Source: Bacteroidaceae bacterium
Lineage (GTDB): Bacteria; Bacteroidota; Bacteroidia; Bacteroidales; Bacteroidaceae
Length of the DNA: 64,000 nt
Reading direction: 5' to 3'
Assembly (NCBI GenBank): GCA_017933995.1
Contig: JAGBKI010000055.1
Location: 1-64,000, forward strand
The translations under genes were made by a program, and so were the position numbers. Shown one piece after another: positions 51,914-61,805 of the stretch (its first letter is position 1; each line of letters begins with the position of its first letter). The notes below the pieces were generated by a model that saw only the letters and a list, made by a program, of their open reading frames with translations, was not told the DNA's origin and searched no databases.

Positions 51914-53875
51914 ATGCCCTACTTACACTTCGACAAGACGCAGATGACCAACCTGCAAGACAGCCTCTTCAAGGAGCTGCTCATCACAAACAGGCAGGGG
52001 GCGTACTGCTCTACGACGCTCGTGGGGTGCAACATCCGCAAATACCACGGACTGCTCGTCGTGCCCACACCGGGCCTCGACGACGAGCGCCACGTGCTGC
52101 TCTCATCGCTCGACGAGACCGTGATACAGCACGGCGCGGAGTTCAACCTCGGGCTACACCGCTACCAGGGCGGGCACTACAGCCCCAACGGGCACAAGTA
52201 CATCAGCTCGTTCACCTGGGACAAAGTCCCGACGTGGACTTACCGCATCGGCGGCGTGACGCTGCAAAAGGAAATCGTGTTCCGCCGCAAGGGAGGCTTC
52301 CAGCTGCTCGTGCGCTACACCGTCACAGACGCCCATTCGCTCACTACGCTGCGCCTGCGTCCTATGCTCTCGTTCCGCAGCGTGCGTCATTGGACGCACC
52401 AGAACAACGTGGCCGACACGGGCTACGACACCGTGGACCAGGGCATCCGCATGAAACTCTACGCAGGCTACCCCGACCTCTACATGCAGACCAACGTGCC
52501 CGCCAAGTTCGTCTACGAGGGCGACTGGTATCGCGGCCTGGAGTATCCCAAGGAGAACGAGCGCGGCTACTTCGACGTCGACGACGCCTTCGTGCCGGGC
52601 TACTTCGAGGTGGAACTCAAGAAAGGCGACAGCATCGTCTTCAGCGCCGGCACACAGGAGGCCAAGGCCGCACGCCTTGAGATGAGCATGGAGGCCGAAA
52701 AGGTGGGCCGCGACAGCCGCGACAGTTTCTTCCACTGCCTCGTGAACGCCGCCCACCAGTTCCGCGTGGAGCAGGACGGCGAACTCTACATGCTGGCCGG
52801 TTTCCACTGGTTCAAGGCTCGCGCCCGCGACACGTTCGTCTCGCTGCCCGGCCTGACGCTGGCCATCGGCGAAAAGGACCGCTTCGAGCAGTATATGGCC
52901 ACCGCCGAAAAGGCACTGCGCGACATGATGGCCGCGCGCCCCGTGAGCGTAGACATCGCCGAGACCGACCAGCCCGACGTGCCCCTGTGGGCCGTGTGGA
53001 CGCTCCAGCAGTACGGCAAGTACGTGGGCCGCAAGGAGTGCTACGCCCGCTACGGCCAGCTCGTGGCCGACCTCGTCGACTTCATCTGGGAGGGTCGCCA
53101 CCAGGGCCTCTTCGTCCACGACAACGGCCTGCTCTACGCCCCCGGCGGGCGCGACTACCCCGTGACGTGGATGAACAGCACGGCGGGCGGACGCCCCATC
53201 GTGCCGCGCACAGGCTACATCGTCGAGTTCAACGCCCTGTGGTACAACGCCCTGAAATTCTACGAGCAGCTGCTCTCCGAGTTCGGCACCGAGGCGCAGA
53301 AAGTCAAGGCACGCCAGGCCGGCAAGGACGCCGCCAAGGTGGGCGAATCGTTCCGCCAGACCTTCCTCAACGAGCACGGCTACCTCTTCGACTATGTCGA
53401 CGGCCAGATGGCCGACTGGAGCGTGCGCCCCAACCAGTTGCTGGGCATCGCGCTCGACTTCTGCCCACTCGAACTGCGCGAGCGCAAGAGCGTGCTCGAC
53501 ACCTGCACCAAGGAACTCGTCACGCCCAAGGGCATCCGCAGCCTCTCGCCCAAGAGCGGCGGCTACACACCCCTCTACACCGGCCCGCAGACGCAGCGCG
53601 ACCAGGCCTACCACCAGGGCACCGCGTGGCCGTGGCTCACGGGGTTCTACCTCGAAGCCTACCTGCGCGTGTACAAGATGAGCGGCGTGAACTACATCGA
53701 GCGCCAGCTCATCGGCTTCGAGGAGGAACTGTTCTACCACAGCCTCGGCACCATCCCCGAACTCTTCGACGGCAACCCGCCCTTCCACGGGCGCGGCGCC
53801 GTGTCGCTGGCCATGAACGTGAGCGGCATCCTGCGCGCCATCCGTATGCTGGAGAAATACCAACGTGAAGAATAA
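51914..53875 (+). CDS. Glycogen debranching enzyme (GH133-like)
   Basis: 653 residues from the ATG giving MPYLHFDKTQM. The N-terminal beta domain has LLITNRQGAYCSTTLVGCNIRKYHGLLV. The C-terminal (alpha/alpha)6 domain has LAGFHWFKARARDTFVSLPGLTL (catalytic Asp in RDTF), VTWMNSTAGGRPIVPRTGYIVEFNALWYNAL and YHQGTAWPWLTGFYLEAYL. It matches the archaeal/bacterial amylo-alpha-1,6-glucosidase family that trims glycogen branches. It is first in a cluster with glycogen synthase and a GH57 enzyme. Confidence 0.9.
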   Translation: MPYLHFDKTQMTNLQDSLFKELLITNRQGAYCSTTLVGCNIRKYHGLLVVPTPGLDDERHVLLSSLDETVIQHGAEFNLGLHRYQGGHYSPNGHKYISSFTWDKVPTWTYRIGGVTLQKEIVFRRKGGFQLLVRYTVTDAHSLTTLRLRPMLSFRSVRHWTHQNNVADTGYDTVDQGIRMKLYAGYPDLYMQTNVPAKFVYEGDWYRGLEYPKENERGYFDVDDAFVPGYFEVELKKGDSIVFSAGTQEAKAARLEMSMEAEKVGRDSRDSFFHCLVNAAHQFRVEQDGELYMLAGFHWFKARARDTFVSLPGLTLAIGEKDRFEQYMATAEKALRDMMAARPVSVDIAETDQPDVPLWAVWTLQQYGKYVGRKECYARYGQLVADLVDFIWEGRHQGLFVHDNGLLYAPGGRDYPVTWMNSTAGGRPIVPRTGYIVEFNALWYNALKFYEQLLSEFGTEAQKVKARQAGKDAAKVGESFRQTFLNEHGYLFDYVDGQMADWSVRPNQLLGIALDFCPLELRERKSVLDTCTKELVTPKGIRSLSPKSGGYTPLYTGPQTQRDQAYHQGTAWPWLTGFYLEAYLRVYKMSGVNYIERQLIGFEEELFYHSLGTIPELFDGNPPFHGRGAVSLAMNVSGILRAIRMLEKYQREE

Positions 53876-53955
53876 ACCCGCCGTAGCCGCCGCACCGCCC
53901 TCGCGGCATAGCGGCGCGAACAAGGCTTTAACTTAGCAAAGACCTAATTAAAGAT

Positions 53956-55233
53956 ATGAAAGTTTTAATGTTCGGGTGGGAGTTTCCCCCTCATATCCTC
54001 GGCGGACTGGGCACGGCCAGCTACGGCATCACCAAGGGTCTCGCCGCGATACCCGGCATGGACATCACCTTCTGCATACCCAAACCCTGGGGCGACGAGG
54101 ACAAGAGCTTCATGAACATCATCGGCATGAGCCAGGTGCCCGTCGTGTGGAAGGACGTCAGCCGCGAATACGTCGAGCAGCGCATCGGCGACAAGATGTC
54201 GCCCGAACTCTACTACGCACTGCGCGACCACATCTACGCCGACTTCAACTACCGCCAGACCGACGACCTGGGCTGCATTGAGTTCTCCGGCAAGTACCCC
54301 GACAACCTCCAGGAGGAGATCAACAACTACAGCATCGTGGCCGGCGTCATCGCCCGCCAGCAGGAGTACGACATCATCCACGCCCACGACTGGCTCACCT
54401 ACCCCGCCGGCATCCACGCCAAGCAGGTGAGCGGCAAGCCCCTCGTCATCCACGTCCACGCCACCGACTTCGACCGCTCGCGTGGCCGCGTCAACCCCAC
54501 GGTCTACGGCATCGAGAAGGACGGTATGGACCACGCCGACTGCATCATGTGCGTCAGCGAACTGACGCGACAGACGGTCATCAACCACTACCACCAAGAC
54601 CCCGCCAAGTGCGTCGCGATGCACAACGCCGTCTATCCCCTCGACCCCGAAATCAAGGAGTTTGTTGACATCCCCATCGAGAACGCCGCCGAGCGCGACA
54701 AGGTGGTCACCTTCCTGGGCCGCATCACGATGCAGAAAGGCCCCGAATACTTCGTCGAGGCCGCCGCGAAGGTGCTCAGCCGCACCAAGGGCATACGCTT
54801 CTGTATGGCCGGCAGCGGCGACATGATGAACCAGATGATTGACCTCGTGGCCAAGAAAGGCATCGCCGACAAGTTCCACTTCCCCGGCTTTATGAAAGGC
54901 CACCAGGTGTTCGAGGCGTTCCGCGAGAGCTACGTCTACGTGATGCCCAGCGTCAGCGAGCCTTTCGGCATCAGCCCGCTGGAAGCCATGCAGTGCGGCG
55001 TGCCCAGCATCATCAGCAAACAGAGCGGATGCGCCGAAATCCTGACCAACTGCGTCAAGACCGACTACTGGGACATCGACGCCATGGCCGACGCCATCTA
55101 CGCCCTCTGCACCTACCACAGCTACCACCACTACCTCAAGGAAGAGGGACGCAAGGAAGTAGACCAAATCACCTGGGAGAAAGTGGGCGAGCGCATCAAC
55201 GAGTGCTACCTCCGCTGCCTCGGATGGAACTGA
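53956..55233 (+). CDS. Glycogen synthase-type glycosyltransferase
   Basis: 425 residues, GT-B fold. VLMFGWEFPPHILGGLGTASYGITKGLA is the N-terminal glucosyl-donor loop (the KxGG position is LGGLG here). IIHAHDWLTYPAGIHAKQ, VHATDFDRSRG, VTFLGRITMQKGPEYFVEAAAKVL and VMPSVSEPFGISPLEAMQCGVP (E-x7-E) follow. It would elongate alpha-1,4-glucan from ADP- or UDP-glucose. Neighbouring debranching and GH57 genes support a glycogen role rather than capsule synthesis. Confidence 0.87.
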   Translation: MKVLMFGWEFPPHILGGLGTASYGITKGLAAIPGMDITFCIPKPWGDEDKSFMNIIGMSQVPVVWKDVSREYVEQRIGDKMSPELYYALRDHIYADFNYRQTDDLGCIEFSGKYPDNLQEEINNYSIVAGVIARQQEYDIIHAHDWLTYPAGIHAKQVSGKPLVIHVHATDFDRSRGRVNPTVYGIEKDGMDHADCIMCVSELTRQTVINHYHQDPAKCVAMHNAVYPLDPEIKEFVDIPIENAAERDKVVTFLGRITMQKGPEYFVEAAAKVLSRTKGIRFCMAGSGDMMNQMIDLVAKKGIADKFHFPGFMKGHQVFEAFRESYVYVMPSVSEPFGISPLEAMQCGVPSIISKQSGCAEILTNCVKTDYWDIDAMADAIYALCTYHSYHHYLKEEGRKEVDQITWEKVGERINECYLRCLGWN

Positions 55234-55276
55234 ACGAACGCCAACCCCCAAAACCCGCAAAACAAACCCCGAAACA

Positions 55277-56803
55277 ATGAAAACCGTTTGCTTATACTTT
55301 GAAATTCACCAGAACATCCACCTGAAGCGCTACCGTTTCTTCGACATCGGCACCGACCACTACTACTACGACGACTACGAGAACGAGCGCAGCATTCAGG
55401 AAACTGCCGAGCGCAGTTACGTGCCCGCCCTACAGGCCCTGCTCGAAATGGCCGGGCGCTACGGCAGCTACTTCAAGTGCGCCATCAGCCTCAGCGGAAG
55501 CGCCATCGAACTGCTGGAGCGCTACGCCCCGCAGGTGCTCGACCTCCTTTCGCAGCTCAACGAGACGGGCTGCGTGGAGTTCCTCGCCGAGCCCTACAGC
55601 CACGGCTTCTCCTCCATGACCAACCGCGAGACGTTCCGCGAGGAAGTGAAGCGCCTCTGCAAGAAGATCAAGACCCTCTTCGGCAAGGAGCCCAAGGTGT
55701 TCCGCAACTCCTGCCTCATCTACAGCGACGAGATAGGCCAGGAAGTGGCCGACATGGGCTTCAAGGGAATGCTGGCCGAAGGCGCCAAGCACGTGCTCGG
55801 CTGGAAGTCGCCCCACTTCGTCTACCACTGCAACCGCAACCCCAAGCTCAAGCTCCTGCTGCGCGACCCCAGCCTCAGCGAGGACATCAGCTACCGCTTC
55901 AACGACTCCTCGTGGAGCGAGTACCCCCTCTTCGCCGACACCTACGCCAAGTGGATTGCTGACCTCCCCGAGGACGAGCAGGTGGTCAACATCTTTATGG
56001 AGCTCTGCGCCCTGGGCATCTTCCAGCCGCTGTCCAGCAACATCCTCGAATTTATGAAGTCGCTGCCCGAGCAACTCAAGGAGCGCGGCGTCGTCTTCAG
56101 CACGCCCAGCGAAATCTGCTCCAAGATGAAGAGCGCGGGCGAACTCAACGTGGCCTACCCCACCTCGTGGGTTGACGAGGAGCGCGACCTCTCCCCGTGG
56201 CTCGGCAACGACATGCAGCGCGAGGCTCTCGACAAACTCTACAGCCTGGCCGACCGCGTGCGCATCGGCAACGACAAGCGCCTCAAGCAGGACTTCGACT
56301 ACCTGCAAGCCTCCAACAACTTCCGCTTCATGTCCACCAAGGCCAACAGCTACGGCGGCTATCGCGGCATCTACGACTCGCCCTACGACGCGTTCACCAA
56401 CTTCATGAACATCCTCGGCGACTTCAACAGCCGCATCAACAACCTCTATCCCGAGTTCGACAACGACGAGCTCAACTCGCTCCTGACCACCATCAAGAAC
56501 CAGGACGAGGAACTGGAGCGCAAGGACAAGGAGATCGAGAAACTCCAGCACCTGCTCGGCCAGCTCGAAGAGATGGAGGGCGGTTTCCAGAAAGCCGAGG
56601 CCAAGCCCGTCCCCGAGGCCGCGCCCGCAGCCCCCGCCAAGAAGGCAGCCTCCAAGGCAAAAGCAGAGGCCAAGCCCGCAGCCAAGAAGACAACCCCCAA
56701 GGCAAAGGCTGAAGCTAAGCCCGCAGCCAAGAAGGCAGCGCCCAAGGCAAAGGCCGAGGCCAAGCCCGCAGCCAAGAAGGCAGCTGCAAAGGCCAAAAAG
56801 TAA
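55277..56803 (+). CDS. GH57 alpha-glucan enzyme with histone-like Lys/Ala tail
   Basis: 508 residues, cytoplasmic. The GH57 domain (1-410) starts with VCLYFEIHQNIHLKRYRFF (HQ motif) and has VEFLAEPYSHGF, KVFRNSCLIYSDEIG (nucleophile Glu region near 150-160) and VNIFMELCALG. A coiled-coil segment (EELERKDKEIEKLQHLLGQLEEME) is followed by about 70 residues made of Lys, Ala, Pro and Glu. In this tail a 15-residue unit KAKAEAKPAAKKAAP recurs three times (45-bp DNA repeats starting 56654, 56699 and 56744). The tail resembles histone H1-like basic tails and is unusual on a glycosidase. GH57 enzymes act on alpha-1,4-glucans, in line with the cluster. Confidence 0.88.
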   Translation: MKTVCLYFEIHQNIHLKRYRFFDIGTDHYYYDDYENERSIQETAERSYVPALQALLEMAGRYGSYFKCAISLSGSAIELLERYAPQVLDLLSQLNETGCVEFLAEPYSHGFSSMTNRETFREEVKRLCKKIKTLFGKEPKVFRNSCLIYSDEIGQEVADMGFKGMLAEGAKHVLGWKSPHFVYHCNRNPKLKLLLRDPSLSEDISYRFNDSSWSEYPLFADTYAKWIADLPEDEQVVNIFMELCALGIFQPLSSNILEFMKSLPEQLKERGVVFSTPSEICSKMKSAGELNVAYPTSWVDEERDLSPWLGNDMQREALDKLYSLADRVRIGNDKRLKQDFDYLQASNNFRFMSTKANSYGGYRGIYDSPYDAFTNFMNILGDFNSRINNLYPEFDNDELNSLLTTIKNQDEELERKDKEIEKLQHLLGQLEEMEGGFQKAEAKPVPEAAPAAPAKKAASKAKAEAKPAAKKTTPKAKAEAKPAAKKAAPKAKAEAKPAAKKAAAKAKK

Positions 56804-56830
56804 ACAACCTTATCTAATACTCATGATCCG

Positions 56831-56867
56831 AAGGGGCGGCACCGCCGTGAGGCAGTGCCGCCCCCTT
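56831..56867 (+). terminator. Terminator of the glycogen cluster
   Basis: AAGGGGCGGCAC pairs with GTGCCGCCCCCTT (one extra C) around CGCCGTGAGGCA. No long T-run follows. Confidence 0.65.
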
Positions 56868-56927
56868 CAAACCCCTAAGCCGACACGCACAAAGGGTTTA
56901 TTGTTTAACGCATAACGTCTATTGTAA

Positions 56928-58643
56928 GTGAAGCGCTCATTCCTACTCACCCTCAGCCTACTCTTCACCCTCGTCCTGTTCGCCCAGGCACCGGCGGGCT
57001 ACTACACCCGCGCCAACGGCAAGTCGGGCAGCGCGCTCAAAACCGCGCTCAGCACCATCATCACCGCCGGCCACACCGCCATCGGCTACGACAACCTGTG
57101 GACTGCCTACAAGACCACCGATGTCCGCCCCGACGGCAAACTCTGGGACATGTACAGCGACATCACCAACTTCGACCCCTCCAAGCCCAGCGGCAACTAC
57201 CACGAGGAGGGCGACGTGGCCAACCGCGAGCACTCCTTCCCCAAAAGTTGGTGGGGAGGTTCGAAGAACGCCGCCTACTCCGACATCTTCCACGTCGTGC
57301 CGGTAGACGGTTACGTCAACAACCGCCGCAGCAACTACCCCTTCGGCGAGACCAGCAACCCCACCTACACGTCGCACGGCGGGTTTAGCAAACTCGGCCC
57401 CTGCAACGCCGCCATCGGCTACAGCGGCACCGTCTTCGAACCCAACGACGAGTACAAGGGCGACTTCGCGCGCATTTATTTCTATATGTGCACGCGCTAC
57501 GAGAGCGACTTCGCCTCGTGGAGCAGCCCCATGCTGGCCGGAAACAGCTATCCCGGCTACACTGACTGGGCCATCACGATGCTCCTGCGCTGGGCCGCCG
57601 AAGACCCCGTCAGCCAAAAGGAGATTGACCGCAACAACGCCGTCTATGGCATCCAGGGCAACCGCAACCCCTACGTCGACTTCCCCGGCCTGGAGCAGTA
57701 CGTCTGGGGCACAAAGAAGTCCACCGCCGTCGACCTCAACAACTACGACGGCAGCAGCCAGGGCGGCGGCACCGAGCAACGCCCCACCGCGCCCGTCTTC
57801 TCGCCCGAGGGCGGCGAAGTGGCCGCAGGCAGCCAAATCACCATCACCGCCGTAGGCAACTACACCATATATTATAGGATAAACGACGGCGAACTGCAGA
57901 GCGGCACGTCGCCCGTGACGCTCACCGTCACCGCCGACATGACCGTCACCGCCTTCTGCACCAACAGCGCAGGCGACAGCCCCACGGCCACCGCCACCTA
58001 CACCGTGGCCGAGACGCCCGAACCCGTCACGGGCGACGGCGTGTTCGCCCTCATCACCGGCAGCGACCAGCTCGAAGCTGGCCACAACTACCTCATCGTG
58101 TGGGAGAGCGGGCCGCGCGCAATGGCCGGTGCCAACGGCAAGGTGCGTTCCTACATCGACGTCTTGCTGACCGACCACACGCTCGACCTCAGCACCCTCG
58201 CCGAGCAGCCCACCCTGCTGCAACTGGGCGAGACCGCCGACGGCTACTACACGTTCTACATCGCCGACGAGAACGCCTACCTCGCCCTCTCCTCCGACGC
58301 TAACAACCTCGGCACGGAGGCCAGTGCCAACGTGCAGGGCGCGCAGTGGAGCGTCACGTTCGAGGGCAGCAACGCCGTCATCGCCAACCGCCAGTACAGC
58401 GACCGCGCCATCTATTTCAACAGTTCGTCGCCGCGCTTCGCCACCTACAAGAGCACCAGCAAGCAGCGCCCCGTCCAGCTCTATAAGGAACAGGACACGG
58501 AGACTGGTGCCGGCAGGTTGCCAATGAGCAACGGCGGGCGGTCAATGGAGATTTACACCCTTGACGGTCGCCGCCTCGCTCCCGGCACGCCCCTCCGTCC
58601 CGGCATCTACATCGTGGGCGGGCGCAAGGTAGTCGTGCGATAA
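56928..58643 (+). CDS. Secreted endonuclease I family nuclease with T9SS tail
   Basis: 571 residues. GTG start; signal peptide ending at LFAQ. The endonuclease I domain (22-270) contains NREHSFPKSWWGG with the catalytic His at 102, and SDIFHVVPVDGYVNNRRSNYPFGE with the metal ligands. A chitobiase-like beta domain follows (PVFSPEGGEVAAGSQITITAVG; MTVTAFCTNSAGDSP). An unassigned beta domain then covers about 365-530. The end MEIYTLDGRRLAPGTPLRPG is a type IX sorting tail. It would degrade extracellular DNA for nutrients or biofilm turnover. Confidence 0.9.
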   Translation: MKRSFLLTLSLLFTLVLFAQAPAGYYTRANGKSGSALKTALSTIITAGHTAIGYDNLWTAYKTTDVRPDGKLWDMYSDITNFDPSKPSGNYHEEGDVANREHSFPKSWWGGSKNAAYSDIFHVVPVDGYVNNRRSNYPFGETSNPTYTSHGGFSKLGPCNAAIGYSGTVFEPNDEYKGDFARIYFYMCTRYESDFASWSSPMLAGNSYPGYTDWAITMLLRWAAEDPVSQKEIDRNNAVYGIQGNRNPYVDFPGLEQYVWGTKKSTAVDLNNYDGSSQGGGTEQRPTAPVFSPEGGEVAAGSQITITAVGNYTIYYRINDGELQSGTSPVTLTVTADMTVTAFCTNSAGDSPTATATYTVAETPEPVTGDGVFALITGSDQLEAGHNYLIVWESGPRAMAGANGKVRSYIDVLLTDHTLDLSTLAEQPTLLQLGETADGYYTFYIADENAYLALSSDANNLGTEASANVQGAQWSVTFEGSNAVIANRQYSDRAIYFNSSSPRFATYKSTSKQRPVQLYKEQDTETGAGRLPMSNGGRSMEIYTLDGRRLAPGTPLRPGIYIVGGRKVVVR

Positions 58644-58663
58644 AACAACCACGCAGCCCTTTT

Positions 58664-59311
58664 ATGCAGACCATAAGTACCGAAAGCCTACTGCCACACG
58701 TATTCCGCGAGCGGCGCGACACGTTACAAAGCGACGTGTGGCTGCGCGACGTGACGTTCGAACGCGGACACTCCTATCTGGTCGAGGCCATGTCGGGCAC
58801 AGGCAAGAGTTCGCTTTGCGCCTACCTCATTGGCTACCGGCACGATTTCGAGGGACGCCTTCTCTTTGACGGCGAGGACAGCACCCGCTTTCCCGATGCC
58901 CGCTGGACGGAACTACGGCGCTGCGCTGTGTCCTACCTGTTCCAGGAGCTGCGCCTCTTTCCCGAACTCACGGCGTTCGAGAACGTGGAGATAAAGAACC
59001 GCCTGACACGCCACAAGTCCGCCGCATGGATTGAGTCGGCCTTCGAGCGGCTCGGCATCGCCGAGAAGCTACACACGAAGGTCGGGCTGATGAGTTTCGG
59101 CCAGCAGCAGCGCGTCGCCTTTGTGCGCGCCTTGGCGCAGCCCGCCGACTTCATTTTGCTCGACGAACCCGTGAGCCACCTTGATGACATCAACAGCCGC
59201 ATCATGGCCGCCATCCTCGAAGAGGAACGGCGTGCCAGCGGTGCGGCGGTCATCGTGACCAGCATCGGTAAGCACCTGCCCATATCCTACGACCGCACCC
59301 TGCACCTATGA
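58664..59311 (+). CDS. ABC transporter ATP-binding protein
   Basis: 215 residues. Walker A reads AMSGTGKSS (42-50): the first Gly of GxxGxGK is Ala, a conservative change seen in some MacB/LolD relatives. YLFQELRLFPELTAFENVEIK is the Q-loop, LMSFGQQQRVAFVRAL the signature with SFGQQ, and FILLDEPVSHLDD the Walker B and D-loop. The switch His is not obvious (TSIGKHLP). It overlaps the permease gene by 4 bases. Confidence 0.88.
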   Translation: MQTISTESLLPHVFRERRDTLQSDVWLRDVTFERGHSYLVEAMSGTGKSSLCAYLIGYRHDFEGRLLFDGEDSTRFPDARWTELRRCAVSYLFQELRLFPELTAFENVEIKNRLTRHKSAAWIESAFERLGIAEKLHTKVGLMSFGQQQRVAFVRALAQPADFILLDEPVSHLDDINSRIMAAILEEERRASGAAVIVTSIGKHLPISYDRTLHL

Positions 59312-60501
59312 GACTGCTCTGGAAACTCCTGCGCCAGCATGTCAGCACCGCGCAGCTTGCCGGTTTCTTCCTGGCCAACCTGGCCGGCATGTGGATTGTG
59401 ATGCTCGGCGTACAGTTCTACGGCGACTTGGCTCCGATGTTCTCTCGCGACGACGGTTTCTTCGGCGCGAACTACATCGTGGTGTCGAAGCGCATCAGCA
59501 CCATCTCCACCCTCAGCGGCTCGTCACAGGCTTTCAGCGACGACGACGTGGACGAACTCGCCGCGCAACCCTTTGCGCGCGGCGTGGGACGTTTCACCTC
59601 GTCGCAATACAAAGTGACGGCCTCGATGGGCATAAAAGGCTGCGCGGCGTTCGGTAGCGAACTGTTCTTCGAAGCCGTGCCCGACAGTTTCGTCGAGGTA
59701 AGCCCACAAGACTGGCAATACGCCGACGGCGAGCGCACCGTGCCTGTCATTCTGCCACGCACGTACCTTGCGCTCTATAACTTCGGCTTTGCCCAGAGTC
59801 GCGGTCTGCCCAAGATTTCGGATGCCATGGCCTCGCGCATCGACATGCGCATCCTTGTCCACGCCACGGGGCGCACGGAGACGTTCACTGGGCATGTCAT
59901 CGGATTCAGCAGCCGCCTGAACACCATCCTCGTGCCCCAGCGTTTCATCGACTGGAGCAACGCGGCGTTCGAGCCTGGCAAGGACGACAGCCCCACACGG
60001 CTCATCGTGCGCGTCTACAACCCCGCCGACGAGCGCATCCCCGCCTACATGGACGCGCGGGGCTACGAAACTGAGCAGGGCGCCATGGACGCTGGCAAGG
60101 CCGCCTATTTCCTGCGCATCGTCGCCACGATGGTCACGGGCATCGGACTATTGGTCTGCCTGCTCTCGTTCTACATCCTGATGCTGAGTGTATACCTGCT
60201 GGTGCAGAAGAACACGCGCAAGTTGCAGAACCTCCTGCTCATCGGCTACTCCACCTCGCGCGTCAGCCTGCCCTACCAGCTGCTCACCACCGGCGTGAAC
60301 CTCACCGTCTTCGTCCTCGCCACGCTACTGCTCCAGCCGCTGCGCGCGTGGTACCTCGGCACCATCGCCCTCGTCTTCCCCCATGTACAAGGCGCGTCGC
60401 CCCTGCCCGCCCTCACTGCCGGTCTCGTCCTGCTGCTACTCGCCACCCTGCTCAACACCCTCGCCATCCGCCGCAAGGTAGAGGCTCTCAAGCGCGGATA
60501 A
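59308..60501 (+). CDS. FtsX/MacB-like permease
   Basis: 397 residues. One N-terminal membrane segment (QLAGFFLANLAGMWIVMLGV), a large periplasmic domain (residues 45-265) and three C-terminal segments: IVATMVTGIGLLVCLLSFYILMLSVYLLV, LLTTGVNLTVFVLATLLL and ALTAGLVLLLLATLLNTLA. That is the type VII ABC (FtsX/LolC/MacB) topology, which moves substrates or force across the periplasm. Cargo is unknown; no outer-membrane partner is nearby. Confidence 0.82.
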   Translation: MRLLWKLLRQHVSTAQLAGFFLANLAGMWIVMLGVQFYGDLAPMFSRDDGFFGANYIVVSKRISTISTLSGSSQAFSDDDVDELAAQPFARGVGRFTSSQYKVTASMGIKGCAAFGSELFFEAVPDSFVEVSPQDWQYADGERTVPVILPRTYLALYNFGFAQSRGLPKISDAMASRIDMRILVHATGRTETFTGHVIGFSSRLNTILVPQRFIDWSNAAFEPGKDDSPTRLIVRVYNPADERIPAYMDARGYETEQGAMDAGKAAYFLRIVATMVTGIGLLVCLLSFYILMLSVYLLVQKNTRKLQNLLLIGYSTSRVSLPYQLLTTGVNLTVFVLATLLLQPLRAWYLGTIALVFPHVQGASPLPALTAGLVLLLLATLLNTLAIRRKVEALKRG

Positions 60502-60528
60502 GCGCAGAGATATTGGCATTCATAAACT

Positions 60529-60568
60529 ACGCGCCGTTTTTGCAACTCAATAGGCAAAAGCGGCGCGT
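60529..60568. terminator. Bidirectional terminator between permease and purM
   Basis: ACGCGCCGTTTTTGC pairs with GCAAAAGCGGCGCGT around AACTCAATAG (one mismatch). Genes converge here. Confidence 0.8.
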
Positions 60569-60631
60569 TGCTTGCTAAGCGTTCTTTATTTACCCCAAAA
60601 CACACCTATCGGTCTTATAACTATTTGGGGT

Positions 60632-61795
60632 TCAGTAGTGAAACTCGCCTGCCTCGCTTCGGATGGTGAGCGAGCGCGGGCCGGGTTCGACGCGGCCAAT
60701 GACCTGGGCGTCGATGCCGTAGCCCTGGCTGACGGCGACGACATCGGGGGCGACATCGGCGGGGACGTAGACTTCGAGGCGGTGGCCCATGTTGAAGACG
60801 CGGTACATCTCGTGCCACGGCGTCTGGCTCTGCTCCTGGATGAGGCGGAACAGGGGCGGCAGGGGGAAGAGGTTGTCCTTGACGACGCGGCAGTCGTCGC
60901 CTACGAAGTGGAGCACCTTGGTCTGCGCGCCGCCGGTGCAATGCACCATGCCGTGCAGGTGGGGGCGCAGCGTGTCGAGCAGCGTCTTGACGACGGGGGC
61001 GTAGGTGCGGGTGGGCGACAGGACGAGTTCGCCCGCCGTGAGCGGTGTGCCGGGTACGGGCGTGTCGAGGCGCAGCGCGCCGCTGTAGACGAGTTCCTCT
61101 GGCACGGCGCGGTCGTAGCTTTCGGGGTATTTTTCAGCGAGGTATTTGGCGAAGACGTCGTGTCGGGCGGAGGTGAGGCCATTGCTGCCCATACCGCCGT
61201 TGTAGCGCGTCTCGTAGGTGGCCTGGCCGGTTGAGGCGAGGCCGACGATGACGTCACCGGGGCGTATGCGGGCGTTGTCGATGACGTCGGCGCGACGCAT
61301 ACGGCAGGTGACGGTGCTGTCGACGATGACGGTGCGCACGAGGTCGCCCACGTCGGCTGTCTCGCCGCCGGTGGCGTGGATGCCGATGCCGAGGTCGCGC
61401 AGGCGTTGCAGCAGTTCGTCGGTGCCCTCAATGATGGCCTTGATGACCTCGCCGGGGATGAGGTTCTTGTTGCGGCCTATGGTGCTGCTGACGAGTATGC
61501 CGTCGACCGCGCCGACGCACAGCAGGTCGTCGGTGTTCATCACGAGGGCGTCCTGTGCGATGCCGCGCCAGACGGAGAGGTCGCCCGTTTCGCGCCAGTA
61601 GCAGTAGGCCAGCGACGACTTGGTGCCCGCGCCGTCGGCGTGCATAATGTTGCAGTAGTCCAGGTCGCCGCCCAGGATGTCGGGGATGATTTTGCAGAAG
61701 GCCTGCGGATAGAGGCCCTTGTCAATGTTCTTGATGGCGGCGTGCACGTCCTCCTTGGCGGCGCTCACGCCACGGAGCATATAGCGGTCGGTCAT
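60632..61795 (-). CDS. purM: Phosphoribosylformylglycinamidine cyclo-ligase
   Basis: 387 residues. It closes the imidazole ring to make AIR in purine synthesis. MTDRYMLRGVSAAKEDVHAAIKNID is the typical Bacteroidetes start. MHADGAGTKSSLAY, IAQDALVMNTDDLLCVGA, IHATGGETADVGDLV, GQATYETRYNGGMGSNGLTSARHDVF and VHCTGGAQTKVLHF are present. It is slightly longer than the E. coli enzyme (345), as in other Bacteroidetes. A 7-bp repeat lies directly upstream. Confidence 0.95.
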   Translation of the reverse strand: MTDRYMLRGVSAAKEDVHAAIKNIDKGLYPQAFCKIIPDILGGDLDYCNIMHADGAGTKSSLAYCYWRETGDLSVWRGIAQDALVMNTDDLLCVGAVDGILVSSTIGRNKNLIPGEVIKAIIEGTDELLQRLRDLGIGIHATGGETADVGDLVRTVIVDSTVTCRMRRADVIDNARIRPGDVIVGLASTGQATYETRYNGGMGSNGLTSARHDVFAKYLAEKYPESYDRAVPEELVYSGALRLDTPVPGTPLTAGELVLSPTRTYAPVVKTLLDTLRPHLHGMVHCTGGAQTKVLHFVGDDCRVVKDNLFPLPPLFRLIQEQSQTPWHEMYRVFNMGHRLEVYVPADVAPDVVAVSQGYGIDAQVIGRVEPGPRSLTIRSEAGEFHY

Positions 61796-61805
61796 TCTTT
61801 TAATT

